This document shows, one piece after another, positions 8,943-17,758 of a DNA stretch of 64,000 nucleotides. The DNA lies in assembly GCA_039028635.1 (NCBI GenBank), contig JBCCHV010000016.1:1-64000 (forward strand), given 5' to 3'. Origin of the DNA: Acidobacteriota bacterium. Lineage in GTDB: Bacteria > Acidobacteriota > Thermoanaerobaculia > Multivoradales > JBCCEF01. Position 1 is the first letter of the stretch. Every line of letters begins with the position of its first letter. Under the pieces are notes generated by a model. It was not told where the DNA came from. It searched no databases and was given only the letters and a program-made list of their open reading frames with translations. Made by a program: the position numbers and the translations under genes.

Positions 8943-9299
8943 GTGTGGCGCGGTAAGGCGGTTCGTGCCCTGTTGGTCGACGACGTCGCCGGCTTGCGGA
9001 TTCCGCGCGACGGTGACCTCGATGCCGACGCCATCGTGGCCATCGAGCGCGAGGAGCTGCGGCGGGCCAGTCGCCGCGCCCTGGCGGTGTCGTTGCTCTG
9101 CCTGGCGGCGGTGGTGGTGTTGTTCTGGTTCCGATCGACAGGGACACCGTTTCTCGAACCCGGGCGCGGTGAGCAGGGAGTCTTCACCTGGGCTATTCTC
9201 CTGGTGGTGGCCTATGCCGGTTTTCGGCTGGCGCAGTATTTGAACTTACGCACCGTGGTGCGCCTCCACGAAGAGGTGGTGCACCACGAGGCGGATTGA
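8943..9299 (+). CDS. Small two-helix membrane protein
   Basis: 118 residues from a GTG at 8943, immediately after the symporter stop. It has an acidic N-terminal segment, then two predicted transmembrane helices (about residues 45-63, LAVSLLCLAAVVVLFWF, and 77-97, FTWAILLVVAYAGFRLAQYL), then a short cytoplasmic tail with HEEVVHHEAD. I do not recognise a family. Tight spacing behind the symporter and ahead of the M48 protease suggests the same transcript; it could be an accessory subunit, but nothing in the sequence proves that. Confidence 0.65.
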   Translation: MWRGKAVRALLVDDVAGLRIPRDGDLDADAIVAIEREELRRASRRALAVSLLCLAAVVVLFWFRSTGTPFLEPGRGEQGVFTWAILLVVAYAGFRLAQYLNLRTVVRLHEEVVHHEAD

Positions 9300-9359
9300 T
9301 GGATGATCGAATCGCCGGTACCGCGGTCTGCCGTCGCAGACGACCAAGAGGAACCAACG

Positions 9360-10802
9360 ATGAGTCGATTCTTTAGCCTCGCCCTCGCCCTGGTGTTCAC
9401 CGTGCCGTGGATCGGGTGCGCCACCAACCCGGCGACCGGCAAGACCCAGCTCGCCTTGATCAGCGAACAGCAAGAGATCGCCATGGGACGGCAGTCGGAT
9501 CAGCAGATCGTCGCCTCCCTCGGCCTCTATCCGGACGAAGAGGCGCAGCGCTATGTCTCGGACCTCGGCCAGCGCCTGGCGGCGGCGTCGGAACGGCCCA
9601 ACCTGCCGTGGACCTTTCGGGTGGTGGATGATCCGGTGGTCAACGCCTTCGCCTTGCCCGGTGGCTTCATCTACATCACCCGCGGCATCCTCACCCACAT
9701 GAACAACGAGGCCGAGCTGGCGGCGGTGCTCGGCCACGAGATCGGCCACGTCACCGGGCGCCACAGCGTGTCGCGCTTGAGCAAGGCACAGCTGGCGACC
9801 CTCGGTCTCGGCATCGGCATGATGGTCGAGCCCTCTCTCCAGCGCGCCGGCAATCTGCTGCAGACCGGCATGGGCCTGCTGTTCCTGAAGTATGGCCGTG
9901 ACGACGAGCGCCAGGCCGACGATCTCGGCCTGCGCTACCTGCGCCGGGCCGACTACGACCCGATGGAGATGATCGGGGTCTTCGAGATGCTCGGGGCGGT
10001 GAGCCGGGCGGCCGGTGCCGAGGGCCGTGTTCCCGGCTGGCTGGCCACTCATCCACCGCCGGAGAACCGGCGCGAGCGGATCGCTGCGGCGGTGGCCGCG
10101 GCGGGCGAGACGGAGACCGGTAGGGAAGTCGGGACGGAGCGCTTCCTCGAACGCGTCAGCGGTATGACCTTCGGCCCCAATCCGCGCGAAGGCTATTTCG
10201 AAGGCTCGACCTTCTACCACCCGGACATGGCCTTCCGCCTCGACTTCCCGGACGGGTGGAAGACCGTCAACCAGCGTCAGCAGGTGATCGCCATCAGCCC
10301 GCAGGAGGACGCTGCCATGGTGCTTCGGCTGGCGCAGGGGGATTCGCCGGAAGCGGCGGCCCGTGAGTTCTTCTCGCAGCAGGGGATTCGCCGCGGCAAT
10401 GCCCTCGGCTCGGTGGTGCGGGGGCTGTCGTCCTCCGGCAACTACTTCTCGGTGCCGCGGGAGCAGGCCGAGGACATCGTCGGCCTGGCCGCCTTCATCG
10501 GCTATCGCGAGCAGGTGTTCCAGCTTATGGGCTACACCATGGAGCCGCGGTGGCAGTCGGTGGGCACGCCGCTGCAATCGTCCGTCGCCAGCTTCTCTCG
10601 CCTCACCGATCGGCGGATCCTGAATATCGAGCCGAAGCGGGTCGAGATCTTCACCCTGCCCCGCGAGCTGACGCTGGAGGAGGTCAACTGGCGCTGGCCG
10701 TCGTCGGTGCCGATCGAAACCCTCGAGCTGATCAATCGCGTGCAGCGCGGCGACCGCCTCGCCGCCGGCACCAAGATCAAGCGGGTGCTGGGCGGGGAAT
10801 GA
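9360..10802 (+). CDS. M48-family metalloprotease lipoprotein (BepA/LoiP type)
   Basis: 480 residues from the ATG at 9360, with AGAGGA at 9347-9352; this start gives a classic lipoprotein signal ending PWIGC (Cys20). The zinc protease motif HEIGH is at 126-130 and the third ligand Glu183 is in DERQADDLG, so the enzyme is complete. Family members are periplasmic, outer-membrane-attached proteases that degrade misfolded outer-membrane proteins. The C-terminal 230 residues form an extra region with YHPDMAFRLDFPDGW and, at the end, LELINRVQRGDRLAAGTKIK, which looks like a degenerate LysM-type peptidoglycan-binding ending. The stop overlaps the next start (ATGA), so translation is coupled to the methyltransferase gene. 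Confidence 0.93.
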   Translation: MSRFFSLALALVFTVPWIGCATNPATGKTQLALISEQQEIAMGRQSDQQIVASLGLYPDEEAQRYVSDLGQRLAAASERPNLPWTFRVVDDPVVNAFALPGGFIYITRGILTHMNNEAELAAVLGHEIGHVTGRHSVSRLSKAQLATLGLGIGMMVEPSLQRAGNLLQTGMGLLFLKYGRDDERQADDLGLRYLRRADYDPMEMIGVFEMLGAVSRAAGAEGRVPGWLATHPPPENRRERIAAAVAAAGETETGREVGTERFLERVSGMTFGPNPREGYFEGSTFYHPDMAFRLDFPDGWKTVNQRQQVIAISPQEDAAMVLRLAQGDSPEAAAREFFSQQGIRRGNALGSVVRGLSSSGNYFSVPREQAEDIVGLAAFIGYREQVFQLMGYTMEPRWQSVGTPLQSSVASFSRLTDRRILNIEPKRVEIFTLPRELTLEEVNWRWPSSVPIETLELINRVQRGDRLAAGTKIKRVLGGE

Positions 10803-12547
10803 GTCGGGATCGGGTGTCCTCCCACTGGGGGGACGCCGACCACACCCGCCAGCTGGCGGAGATCCACTGGATGGGTTCGCCGGTGGTGCGGGCGTACCTC
10901 AATCGTCTGGTCTCCGGAGATCCCGCCCAGGACTGGCTCACCTGGACCTGGAATCGTTGGGTGCGGGGCCAGGATCTCACCGTCGCCGTCTTGGGCTGTG
11001 GAGAAGGCTGGCTCGAGCGCTCGATCGCCGGCGATCCGCGGATCGCCGCCAACGATGCTTGCGACGTCGCCGCCGACGCCGTCGAGCGAGCGCGCCAGCA
11101 GGCCGCTGCCGAAGGGCTCGACAATCTGCGCTACCAGGTGATCGACCTCAATCTCGATCGGCTGCCGCGAGCGCGCTACGACGTGGTCATCGCCCATTCG
11201 GTGCTGCACCACGTCGAGAACCTGGAGCACTGCTACGGCGAGCTCGAGCGGGTGCTGGCGCCGGACGGCCTGTTGATCCTGAACGAGTACGTTGGTCCGA
11301 CCCGCTTTCAGTTCACGCAGCGCCAGATGGCGGTGATCAACCGCCTGCTGGCTCGTCTGCCAGAACGATTTCGACGCAGTGCGGCCACCGGCGGCATCTA
11401 TCCACGCAAGGAAGTGCCGACGGTCGAGGAGATGATCGCCACCGACCCTTCCGAGGCGGTGCGCTCGGCCTCACTCGAGGAGTGGACCTCGCGCACCTTC
11501 GAAGTCCTCTGGCGCGCTCCCTACGGCGGCACGATCCTGCATCATCTGCTCTACGACATCGTGCAGAACTTCTCGCCGACGGAGATCTGGGACGATCGAC
11601 TCTTGGCCTTTCTCTGCTTCGTCGAGGAAGCGCTGATGGCGGAAGGTGTGCTGCCCGCCGACTTCGTCGTCGCGGTGGCGCAGCTGCCTGGCGGACCCGG
11701 GCGTCGCGGGGGCTCGCCTGACCGCAGGCCGCGGGCGCTGCCGCTGCTGGGCGATGGGGAAGGGGAGAACGGCGCGGTGGCCACCGCCGAAGTGCATTCG
11801 CGTCCGTCCTGGAACCGCCGGCTGGGCTTGGCCTGGCCGTCCGTCCGCGACACGCTCCAGGAGTGGTCCTCGGGCTTTCCCGAGTGTGACTGGTGGACCT
11901 GGGTGCTGGCCGAAGCCGGGCCGGCGCCGGGGGACCGTGTGCTGGTGCTGGTCGATGATCAGCGCCGCTGGCTGGCCGGCCAGGTGGCGGCCGGCGGCAT
12001 CGATCCGGTGGTGATCGATCCCCGCCACGAGGCGATTCCGGCGGGGCCCTTCGACCTGGTTCTGACCAATGGGGTTCTCGGCTTGGCGGAGGATCGCCAA
12101 GCCTTGGTCTCGGCCATCGCGCAGCGCCTGGTGGCCGGTGGTCGCTGGTTGGGTGACGAGTACGGCGGGCCGACCGGTGGCTTCGGCAGCCGGCGGGCCC
12201 TGCACTACGCCCGTCAGTGCCTGCCTCACCTCGGCGTGCCGGTGGCGTCCGCGAGGTGGCGGCGGTCGGTGGCGGGCTGGTATCAGGAGCGGCGCCGCGC
12301 TGCTGCCGTCGCGATGGAGGAGCTGTTGGCCGAGTCCTTCGCCGTCGAGCTACGGCGGCCCCTCGGCGGGGCGGTGCGTCAGCGCGTCTTCTCGACCTAC
12401 GAGGCCGTGGCCGGTGATCAGGTGCCGGAGGACGACAGAGCCCTGGCGCTGGCCGCCATGATGTGCGACCTCGAGCGTTGGCTGATCGAGGCCGGGGCCC
12501 TCGAGAACGATGACTTCTGCTTCATCGCTCGTCGGCGCTCTTCCTGA
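10799..12547 (+). CDS. Tandem SAM-methyltransferase-like protein (second half degenerate)
   Basis: 582 residues. The first half is a class I SAM-dependent methyltransferase: motif I VAVLGCGEG (62-70), acidic VAANDACD-type strand, and VVIAHSVLHHVENLEHC typical of small-molecule methyltransferases of the Methyltransf_11/12 type, then LNEYVGPTRFQ. The second half (from about residue 340) repeats the plan: a Trp-rich lead-in (WWTWVLAEAG, compare WLTWTWNRW in the first), a motif-I-like RVLVLVDDQ without the GxGxG glycines, a FDLVLTNGVLG strand, and DEYGGPTGGFG matching NEYVGPT. It therefore looks like an internal duplication whose second copy has lost SAM-binding residues. The substrate is unknown. 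It overlaps the protease gene by ATGA. Confidence 0.85.
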   Translation: MSRDRVSSHWGDADHTRQLAEIHWMGSPVVRAYLNRLVSGDPAQDWLTWTWNRWVRGQDLTVAVLGCGEGWLERSIAGDPRIAANDACDVAADAVERARQQAAAEGLDNLRYQVIDLNLDRLPRARYDVVIAHSVLHHVENLEHCYGELERVLAPDGLLILNEYVGPTRFQFTQRQMAVINRLLARLPERFRRSAATGGIYPRKEVPTVEEMIATDPSEAVRSASLEEWTSRTFEVLWRAPYGGTILHHLLYDIVQNFSPTEIWDDRLLAFLCFVEEALMAEGVLPADFVVAVAQLPGGPGRRGGSPDRRPRALPLLGDGEGENGAVATAEVHSRPSWNRRLGLAWPSVRDTLQEWSSGFPECDWWTWVLAEAGPAPGDRVLVLVDDQRRWLAGQVAAGGIDPVVIDPRHEAIPAGPFDLVLTNGVLGLAEDRQALVSAIAQRLVAGGRWLGDEYGGPTGGFGSRRALHYARQCLPHLGVPVASARWRRSVAGWYQERRRAAAVAMEELLAESFAVELRRPLGGAVRQRVFSTYEAVAGDQVPEDDRALALAAMMCDLERWLIEAGALENDDFCFIARRRSS

Positions 12548-12872
12548 CGACCGAAAAGGTGCGACTGTTCCGATTCGGTTCACCTTTGTGGACTCATCGG
12601 CAGGCTTCAGGGTCGAACGCCAGAAATTGTCTCGCAATCTTGACAAATTACGTCAGTCTTTGGGCCCTGAAGGCGAAAAAGCCCTGGAAACATGGCGATT
12701 GCGAACCTGGCACGCATCCTGCTCTAAGAAAAGAGTGGCCGCGCTGGATAGTGTTGAATCACTGATTTGAAGGTTGCAGGTTTGAGGGAGTTTCCGGAGA
12801 CTGTGAATCCGGAGCGTTGGTCTCACATGAGTTGGTCGTCGGGCGGTCAGGGAGGGCGTTCCGACGGATTGT

Positions 12873-12920
12873 CCAGGGAACTCCGCTTCTTCGCGGAGGC
12901 CGGAGTTCCCTGGAGTTTTC
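12873..12920. terminator. Strong bidirectional hairpin terminator
   Basis: In the 425-base gap between two convergent genes (12548-12972). A perfect 13-base inverted repeat, CCAGGGAACTCCG at 12873-12885 and its complement at 12901-12913, encloses a CTTCTTCGC-type loop and is followed by a T-rich run (AGTTTTCTCTTTTC) on the plus strand. It ends the 7256-12547 transcript and probably the opposite aldehyde dehydrogenase transcript too. The remaining parts of the gap (12548-12870 and 12921-12972) show no gene or structure that I can support. Confidence 0.8.
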
Positions 12921-12972
12921 TCTTTTCCCCACAAAATTCGAACGGCCTGATTCAGGCGGTGTCGCGCGCCAT

Positions 12973-14718
12973 CTAACCGCGCAGGGCTTCCCAGAAGATG
13001 CCCGGTAGGCGGAACGGCGACGGGGCGGCCTCGAACCGGGTCAGCGCCTCGGCGAGCTCGGCGTCGGTGCGGTGCCCCGGGAACCACGGCGGCTTGGGCA
13101 TGGCCCGAAAGGGTGCCCGGACGACGCTCTTCTCGGCGCGGGAGAACATCAGCGTGTTGTGCACGACGCCGTTGCCGGACTGGATGTCCTGGGCCGGATG
13201 GCCCGGGAAGGCTCCCCAGGTGGTGACCACCAGGCCGTAGCCGACGGCTGCCCAGTGGTTGACCGCCACGGTGCCGTAGCGCAGGTTTGAAATCGCCTCT
13301 TCGACGGCGGCCTTGCGGCGCGCCGCCGGGTGCACGATGAGGGTTGCGTTGAGGCTGCCCCAGAGGGCCTGATTGCAGAACTCGGTGGCCCTTTCGAGGT
13401 AGTCCTCGAGGTCGTCGCCGGCGAGGCGGGTGGCGGCGAAAAGCCCACAGAAGGCTTCCTGGCGGAAGCAGATGTCGTCCGATTCGCGCGGATCGACGTC
13501 CGGCACCAGCGCCCAGGGGAGCTCGCCCTCGGCCGGCTGGCCGAAGGTCTCCATCTCGGGATGGGCTTCCTGAAAGGCGGCGAAGCGATCCCGGGCGCCG
13601 GGATAGTAGGCCTGGCGGGTGGAAATTCGCTCCAGGGTCCGACGCAGCTCGTCGAGCAGGCGATCGCTCCCGGGCCAACTGGCGGGCAACACGATGACTC
13701 GGGTGGCGTTGCAGTTGAAGCCGGCGTTGTTGACCAGCATGGCGGCGAGGTTTTGGGCCTGGTACGAGAAGTCGCCGTCTTTCCAGGGCCCGGGAACCAC
13801 GATCACCGGGCTGACGTTGCCGAGCTCGGCGGTGATCGTCTTCTGGTTGCGGGGCCGGTTCTCGGCCTTGGCGGCCTGACCGTCGGCACCGGGACCGAAG
13901 ACGATGGCGTCGTAGGTGCGATCCGACCCGGTGATGTGAATCTCGTCGATCTCCGGGTGGCGACAAAGGTAGTCACCCTCCTCGGCTCCGCCGTAGACGA
14001 TGCGCAGGAAGCCCTCGGCGATCAGGCTGGCGAACCCCTCCTCGAAGAGCGGACCGAGGAAGGCGTTGACCGGGTGCGCCTTGACCACCACCGTCTTCTT
14101 CTCCACGAACAGCTTGTAGAGCGCATCCATCGGTCCGATGGAGGAAACGTTGCCGGCGCCCAGGACCAGCACCGAGCGACCTTCCGGGGGCGGGTCGTCG
14201 TAGGCCACCGCCTGAGTGCTCGGGAGATCCGTCAGGGCCACCCCAGGCTGCATCCAAACTTCCGCCGTGACGTTGGGGTAGAACATGCGGTCATAGAGGG
14301 AGCTGGGAAAGACACCGGCCGTGACCCGGCCATCGGGACGGGTCTTGACCGGTCCCGGAATCTCCGGTTTGCCGGCTTCGGCGATGTCTTCGAGGGCATC
14401 GTGGAGCAGCCGGAGATTGCGCACTACCAGGTAGGGGCCGGTGAGCCATTCCTCGCCGCCGGCGGGGCCGCCCTCGGTCAGCCCTTTGGCGGCCAGACCG
14501 GCTTCCGCCCAGCGCGGTGCGACGGCGAGAAACTCGCGGGCGGTGCGGTCGAGGAGGCGTCGGCGCTCCTTCAGACCGAGCCGGGCCCAGCGCTGTTTCG
14601 ACTCGGCGACGGCGGTGACGGCCCGGTCGAGAACCGCGGTGTCGGGCGCCCGGGATCCCGGATTGGAGGCTTCCTGGGAGGCGGCAGAGGTCTCGGAAGG
14701 GGATGTTGCCTGGCTCAT
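12973..14718 (-). CDS. Aldehyde dehydrogenase family protein
   Basis: 581 residues, longer than the usual 480-500 because of a Ser/Ala-rich N-terminal tail (about 1-30) and inserted loops. NAD(P)-binding elements are present (VLVLGAGNVSSIG, VVVKAHPVN, HITGSDRTYD). The catalytic Glu lies in TITAELGNVSPVIV, and the catalytic Cys in NNAGFNCNATRV, so it should be an active dehydrogenase. Substrate specificity cannot be read from sequence. An upstream GAGGAG precedes the ATG at 14718. It is flanked by hairpin terminators on both sides, so it is probably a monocistronic gene. Confidence 0.93.
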   Translation of the reverse strand: MSQATSPSETSAASQEASNPGSRAPDTAVLDRAVTAVAESKQRWARLGLKERRRLLDRTAREFLAVAPRWAEAGLAAKGLTEGGPAGGEEWLTGPYLVVRNLRLLHDALEDIAEAGKPEIPGPVKTRPDGRVTAGVFPSSLYDRMFYPNVTAEVWMQPGVALTDLPSTQAVAYDDPPPEGRSVLVLGAGNVSSIGPMDALYKLFVEKKTVVVKAHPVNAFLGPLFEEGFASLIAEGFLRIVYGGAEEGDYLCRHPEIDEIHITGSDRTYDAIVFGPGADGQAAKAENRPRNQKTITAELGNVSPVIVVPGPWKDGDFSYQAQNLAAMLVNNAGFNCNATRVIVLPASWPGSDRLLDELRRTLERISTRQAYYPGARDRFAAFQEAHPEMETFGQPAEGELPWALVPDVDPRESDDICFRQEAFCGLFAATRLAGDDLEDYLERATEFCNQALWGSLNATLIVHPAARRKAAVEEAISNLRYGTVAVNHWAAVGYGLVVTTWGAFPGHPAQDIQSGNGVVHNTLMFSRAEKSVVRAPFRAMPKPPWFPGHRTDAELAEALTRFEAAPSPFRLPGIFWEALRG

Positions 14719-14759
14719 CGGTGGCTCCTCGAAGTGGCCACCAGCCTAGCACAAGCAAA

Positions 14760-14786
14760 CCGGGCTGCCGCGATGCGGCAGCCCGG
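14760..14786 (-). terminator. Hairpin terminator for the DUF4214-like secreted protein gene
   Basis: A perfect 12-base inverted repeat (CCGGGCTGCCGC and its complement, 3-base loop). Read on the minus strand it is followed by TTTGCTTGTG, so it ends transcription of the 14816-15733 gene before the aldehyde dehydrogenase start at 14718. Confidence 0.75.
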
Positions 14787-14815
14787 AAAGATCCTGAATT
14801 CAAAAGGAATTCAGA

Positions 14816-15733
14816 TCAGTTGCGTCGGCGCACGCCGCGCGGCGGCGAGGCCGCCAGGCGGTCGAGGCCCTGGTGGCGCCGAAACTCTTCGGAGGTCACC
14901 AGGACATCGACGACGGGGCTCAATCCGCGATTCATGAAGGTCGAAACGGCGTCGCGAAAGCCCTGGTCCCGGTCCCACATCTGCTGATCCGTTCCGGTTC
15001 GACCGAGCAGGGCGCGGTAGAGGTCGCCGATCAGCTGACGGCTCTGCCAACGGTCGCCGCGCGGTGCCCGTGCGTCGGCTGCGAGGTTGGCGGCCAGGGT
15101 CCGCACCTCGCCGACACCGTAGCGGTCGACGCGATCGGTGGCGGTGCTCAGCTCGCGGCTCGAAGGAGCGCGCCCGAGGATGCCGTGGTAGAGGCTGCCG
15201 ACGACGGCTCGAGCGGCGGCACTGGAAGAGTCTCCACCGCCGAGATCGCCGCCGCCACCACCGCCGTGGCCGCTACCGCCGATATCGAAGGTCAGGAAAC
15301 CGTGCAGGATGACCTTGCGTCCGGTGTAGGGACCCTGCAAGGTGAACTCGAGCTGGCTCAGGTTGCCGTTCTTGCCGCGGTTGTCCTCATTGGAGGACAC
15401 TGCGCGGAGCTCGATGAAATCGGGTTGCGATTTCAGAACGTCGAGGCGCCAGCCGCCGCGGTTGACCTCCCAGCGAGCCCGCAGATCGATCGCCTTGCGA
15501 ATTGCCGGACCCTCGCCGCGCAGGCGAATCACCACCCGCTCACCGACCTGCAGCGGGATGTGCTGGCCGAGCTCGTAGTTGTAGACCTCGCCGCTGTCGA
15601 CGTGGCGGACGCGGGTGGTCAGACGCTTGATCTCGAGGGACTGATCGGCCGCCTGGCCGAAGACCGTCGAAGTTCCCAGGGTGAGGGCAATCGCTAGCGT
15701 GGAAAGCGCAATCTTCAGGGATCGTCGGGTCAT
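14816..15733 (-). CDS. Secreted protein with two DUF4214-like repeats
   Basis: 305 residues from the ATG at 15733, which has a near-perfect AAGGAGG 7-8 bases upstream; an earlier start would place a poor leader in front of the signal peptide. The signal peptide (1-28) ends near TVFGQA. The middle (30-165) is beta-rich, with LGQHIPLQVGERVVIRLRGE suggesting a Greek-key fold. A Gly-rich linker (GGSGHGGGGGGDLGGGDSS) leads to two copies of a helical motif: VVGSLYHGILGRAPSSREL and LIGDLYRALLGRTGTDQQM, followed by VTSEEFRRHQG. This LY..LLGR..... pattern with (S/T)SEEFR is characteristic of DUF4214/phycobilisome-linker-like repeats, seen in secreted and S-layer-like proteins. Function is unknown. Confidence 0.75.
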   Translation of the reverse strand: MTRRSLKIALSTLAIALTLGTSTVFGQAADQSLEIKRLTTRVRHVDSGEVYNYELGQHIPLQVGERVVIRLRGEGPAIRKAIDLRARWEVNRGGWRLDVLKSQPDFIELRAVSSNEDNRGKNGNLSQLEFTLQGPYTGRKVILHGFLTFDIGGSGHGGGGGGDLGGGDSSSAAARAVVGSLYHGILGRAPSSRELSTATDRVDRYGVGEVRTLAANLAADARAPRGDRWQSRQLIGDLYRALLGRTGTDQQMWDRDQGFRDAVSTFMNRGLSPVVDVLVTSEEFRRHQGLDRLAASPPRGVRRRN

Positions 15734-15943
15734 GAGATCCTCCTTGTCGGCATCTATCGTCAATCGATGGCCGCAAGCCCGCAGGCCGGGATTGCGACTC
15801 CCTTCAAAGCAGTGCAACAACCTTGCCGCCCCGGATTACGGGGCGAAGACTCGCTGCGGTGTCGGAGCTTTTCCCTGCCAGGGAAGCTTACCCTCCCAGC
15901 GCCGGGTTGGCTTGCCCTGTCCTGTGGAGGCGGCGGGGCGGAG

Positions 15944-15949
15944 TAGAAT
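15944..15949 (+). promoter_or_regulatory. Candidate -10 element for cstA
   Basis: TAGAAT in the 253-base divergent gap, 37 bases before the cstA ATG. The same hexamer, usually as GTAGAATC, appears just upstream of several other plus-strand genes in this window (7051, 23335, 36142, 44462, 47521). No good -35 match is visible here. Confidence 0.35.
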
Positions 15950-15986
15950 CCCGCGAACCTTGATTCGTGCTTGATCGGGAGTTGCC

Positions 15987-17747
15987 ATGGTCGCCGTCGT
16001 CACCGCTCTCTGCCTGCTGGGCTATGCCACCGGGTACTTCGTCTATGCCCGCTATCTGGCGCGGCGGGTTTTCGCCCTCGATCCCAGGGCCGAGACGCCG
16101 GCTCACGCCCAGCGCGATGGCGTCGACTACGTTCCGACGGGGCGGTTCGTGCTCTTTGGGCATCACTATGCGTCGATCACCGGCCTGTCTCCGATGTTGG
16201 GGCCGGCGGTGGCGGTCATCTGGGGCTGGGCTCCGGCCCTGCTGTGGGTGCTGCTCGGTGCTGTCCTGGTCGGCTGTGTCCACGACTTCGGAGCCTTGGT
16301 GGTCAGCATGCGGGCCCGCGGTATGTCGATCGGGAAGGTGACCGAGGGCATCATCGGGCGCCGCGCCAAGACGCTTTTCCACCTGATCATCTTCTTCGGC
16401 ATCGCCCTGGCGATGGGAGTGTTCGTCTACGTCATCGCGGTGATGTTCTCGATCACCGAGAGCTGGGATCCGGCGCAGCCCCTGGCCGACCCCTCGTCCT
16501 TCCCGACGGCGGTTCTGCCCTCCGCCCTGCTGATCTTGGTGGCGATGGTCACCGGGCACCTGGTCTATCGCAAGGGCTGGTCCCTGGCGCCGCTGGCGGC
16601 GGCCGGCTTCGGTCTGCTGTTGGTCGGCGTCTATGCCGGCTTGCGCTTGCCGACCCTCGGCCTCGAGCGCGCCGCCTGGCCGAGCCAGCCGCAATGGGTC
16701 TGGATTCTCCTCGCCTATGCCTTCATCGCCTCCGTGCTGCCGGTCTGGAGCCTGTTGCAGGCGCGCGATTTTCTCAACTCCCTGCTGCTCTACCTCGGCC
16801 TCGGTCTGGCCTACGTCGGAGTCTTCGTCGGCGCGCCGGAGTTCGCGGCGCCGGCCTTCCGCATGAATCCCGAGGGGGCGCCGAGCTTCCTGCCCTTCGT
16901 CTTCATCGTCATCGCCTGTGGCGCCGCCAGCGGCTTCCACTCCCTGGTGTCGTCGGGAACCACGGCGAAGCAGATCGCGAGCGAGACCGACGCCCGGTTC
17001 ATCGGCTACGGCGGCATGGTCGGTGAGTCGCTCCTCGGCCTGTTGGCGGTGGTCGCCTGTACCGCCGGCGTCCTCGGTCGTTCGGGCCTGTCGGCTGCGG
17101 AGGTGTGGAGCAGTACCTACCACGATTGGTCGTCGATTCAGGGCCTCGGCAAGCAGGTCGGCGTGTTCATCACCGGGGCGGCTCACTTCGTCGAGAATCT
17201 CGGCGTCCTGGACCATCGCGGGGCGACCGCCCTGATCGCCGTGGTGGTGGTGTCCTTTGCCCTCACCACCCTCGATTCGGCCACCCGCTTGCTGCGCTTC
17301 AACATCTCGGAGATCGGCGAGACGCTGGGTTGGAAGGTGCTCGACAATCGCTTCTTGGCGTCGGCCGCGGCGGTCGCCGTGATTGCCTTCTTCGCCTTCT
17401 ACGAGGTCGCCGGGCGGCCGGCGGGGTTGGCACTGTGGCGCTTGTTCGGAACCGTCAACCAGTTGCTCGCCGGTCTCGCCCTGACGGTGGTCACCCTCTA
17501 CCTGGTGCAGCGCCGGCGCAATCCCTGGTTCACCGGCCTGCCGGCGGTGTTCATGATGGTGTCGACGCTGATCGCGATGGTCTCCAACCTGCGCGACTTC
17601 TGGGCCGATCGCGGTGCCGGTGGCGGTCTGCTCTTCGCCGTCGGCCTGGTCTTGCTGGTGCTGGCTCTCTGGCTGATGGTGGAGGCGGTGGGGTGCCTGG
17701 CGCGGGCTCGGCGGGAGCCGCCGATCGAGTCCCTCCGGATCTCCTGA
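15987..17747 (+). CDS. cstA: Carbon starvation protein CstA (peptide/pyruvate transporter family)
   Basis: 586 residues, polytopic throughout. CstA signatures are present near the N-terminus: a FVYARYLARRVF segment, VPTGRFVLFGHHYASITGLSPMLGP, WGWAPALLWVLLGAVLVGCVHDFGALVVSMRARG, and later FHSLVSSGTTAKQIASE and TTLDSATRLLRFNI. This family imports peptides or pyruvate during carbon limitation. The length fits the shorter CstA group. The weak Shine-Dalgarno (CGGGAGTTGCC) supports the ATG at 15987. No CstA-associated small DUF466/YbdD gene follows; the next gene is convergent. Confidence 0.95.
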   Translation: MVAVVTALCLLGYATGYFVYARYLARRVFALDPRAETPAHAQRDGVDYVPTGRFVLFGHHYASITGLSPMLGPAVAVIWGWAPALLWVLLGAVLVGCVHDFGALVVSMRARGMSIGKVTEGIIGRRAKTLFHLIIFFGIALAMGVFVYVIAVMFSITESWDPAQPLADPSSFPTAVLPSALLILVAMVTGHLVYRKGWSLAPLAAAGFGLLLVGVYAGLRLPTLGLERAAWPSQPQWVWILLAYAFIASVLPVWSLLQARDFLNSLLLYLGLGLAYVGVFVGAPEFAAPAFRMNPEGAPSFLPFVFIVIACGAASGFHSLVSSGTTAKQIASETDARFIGYGGMVGESLLGLLAVVACTAGVLGRSGLSAAEVWSSTYHDWSSIQGLGKQVGVFITGAAHFVENLGVLDHRGATALIAVVVVSFALTTLDSATRLLRFNISEIGETLGWKVLDNRFLASAAAVAVIAFFAFYEVAGRPAGLALWRLFGTVNQLLAGLALTVVTLYLVQRRRNPWFTGLPAVFMMVSTLIAMVSNLRDFWADRGAGGGLLFAVGLVLLVLALWLMVEAVGCLARARREPPIESLRIS

Positions 17748-17758
17748 GAGCTCGGCCT

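Noticed and set aside
7859-9187. A 442-residue minus-strand frame opposite the AGCS symporter gene
   Set aside because: Antisense shadow: Arg/His/Asp-rich, no motif, no ribosome-binding site, no plausible operon.
12548-12770. Short open frames in the gap after the methyltransferase
   Set aside because: They overlap the methyltransferase end or lack a ribosome-binding site and show no protein-like hydropathy or family motif.
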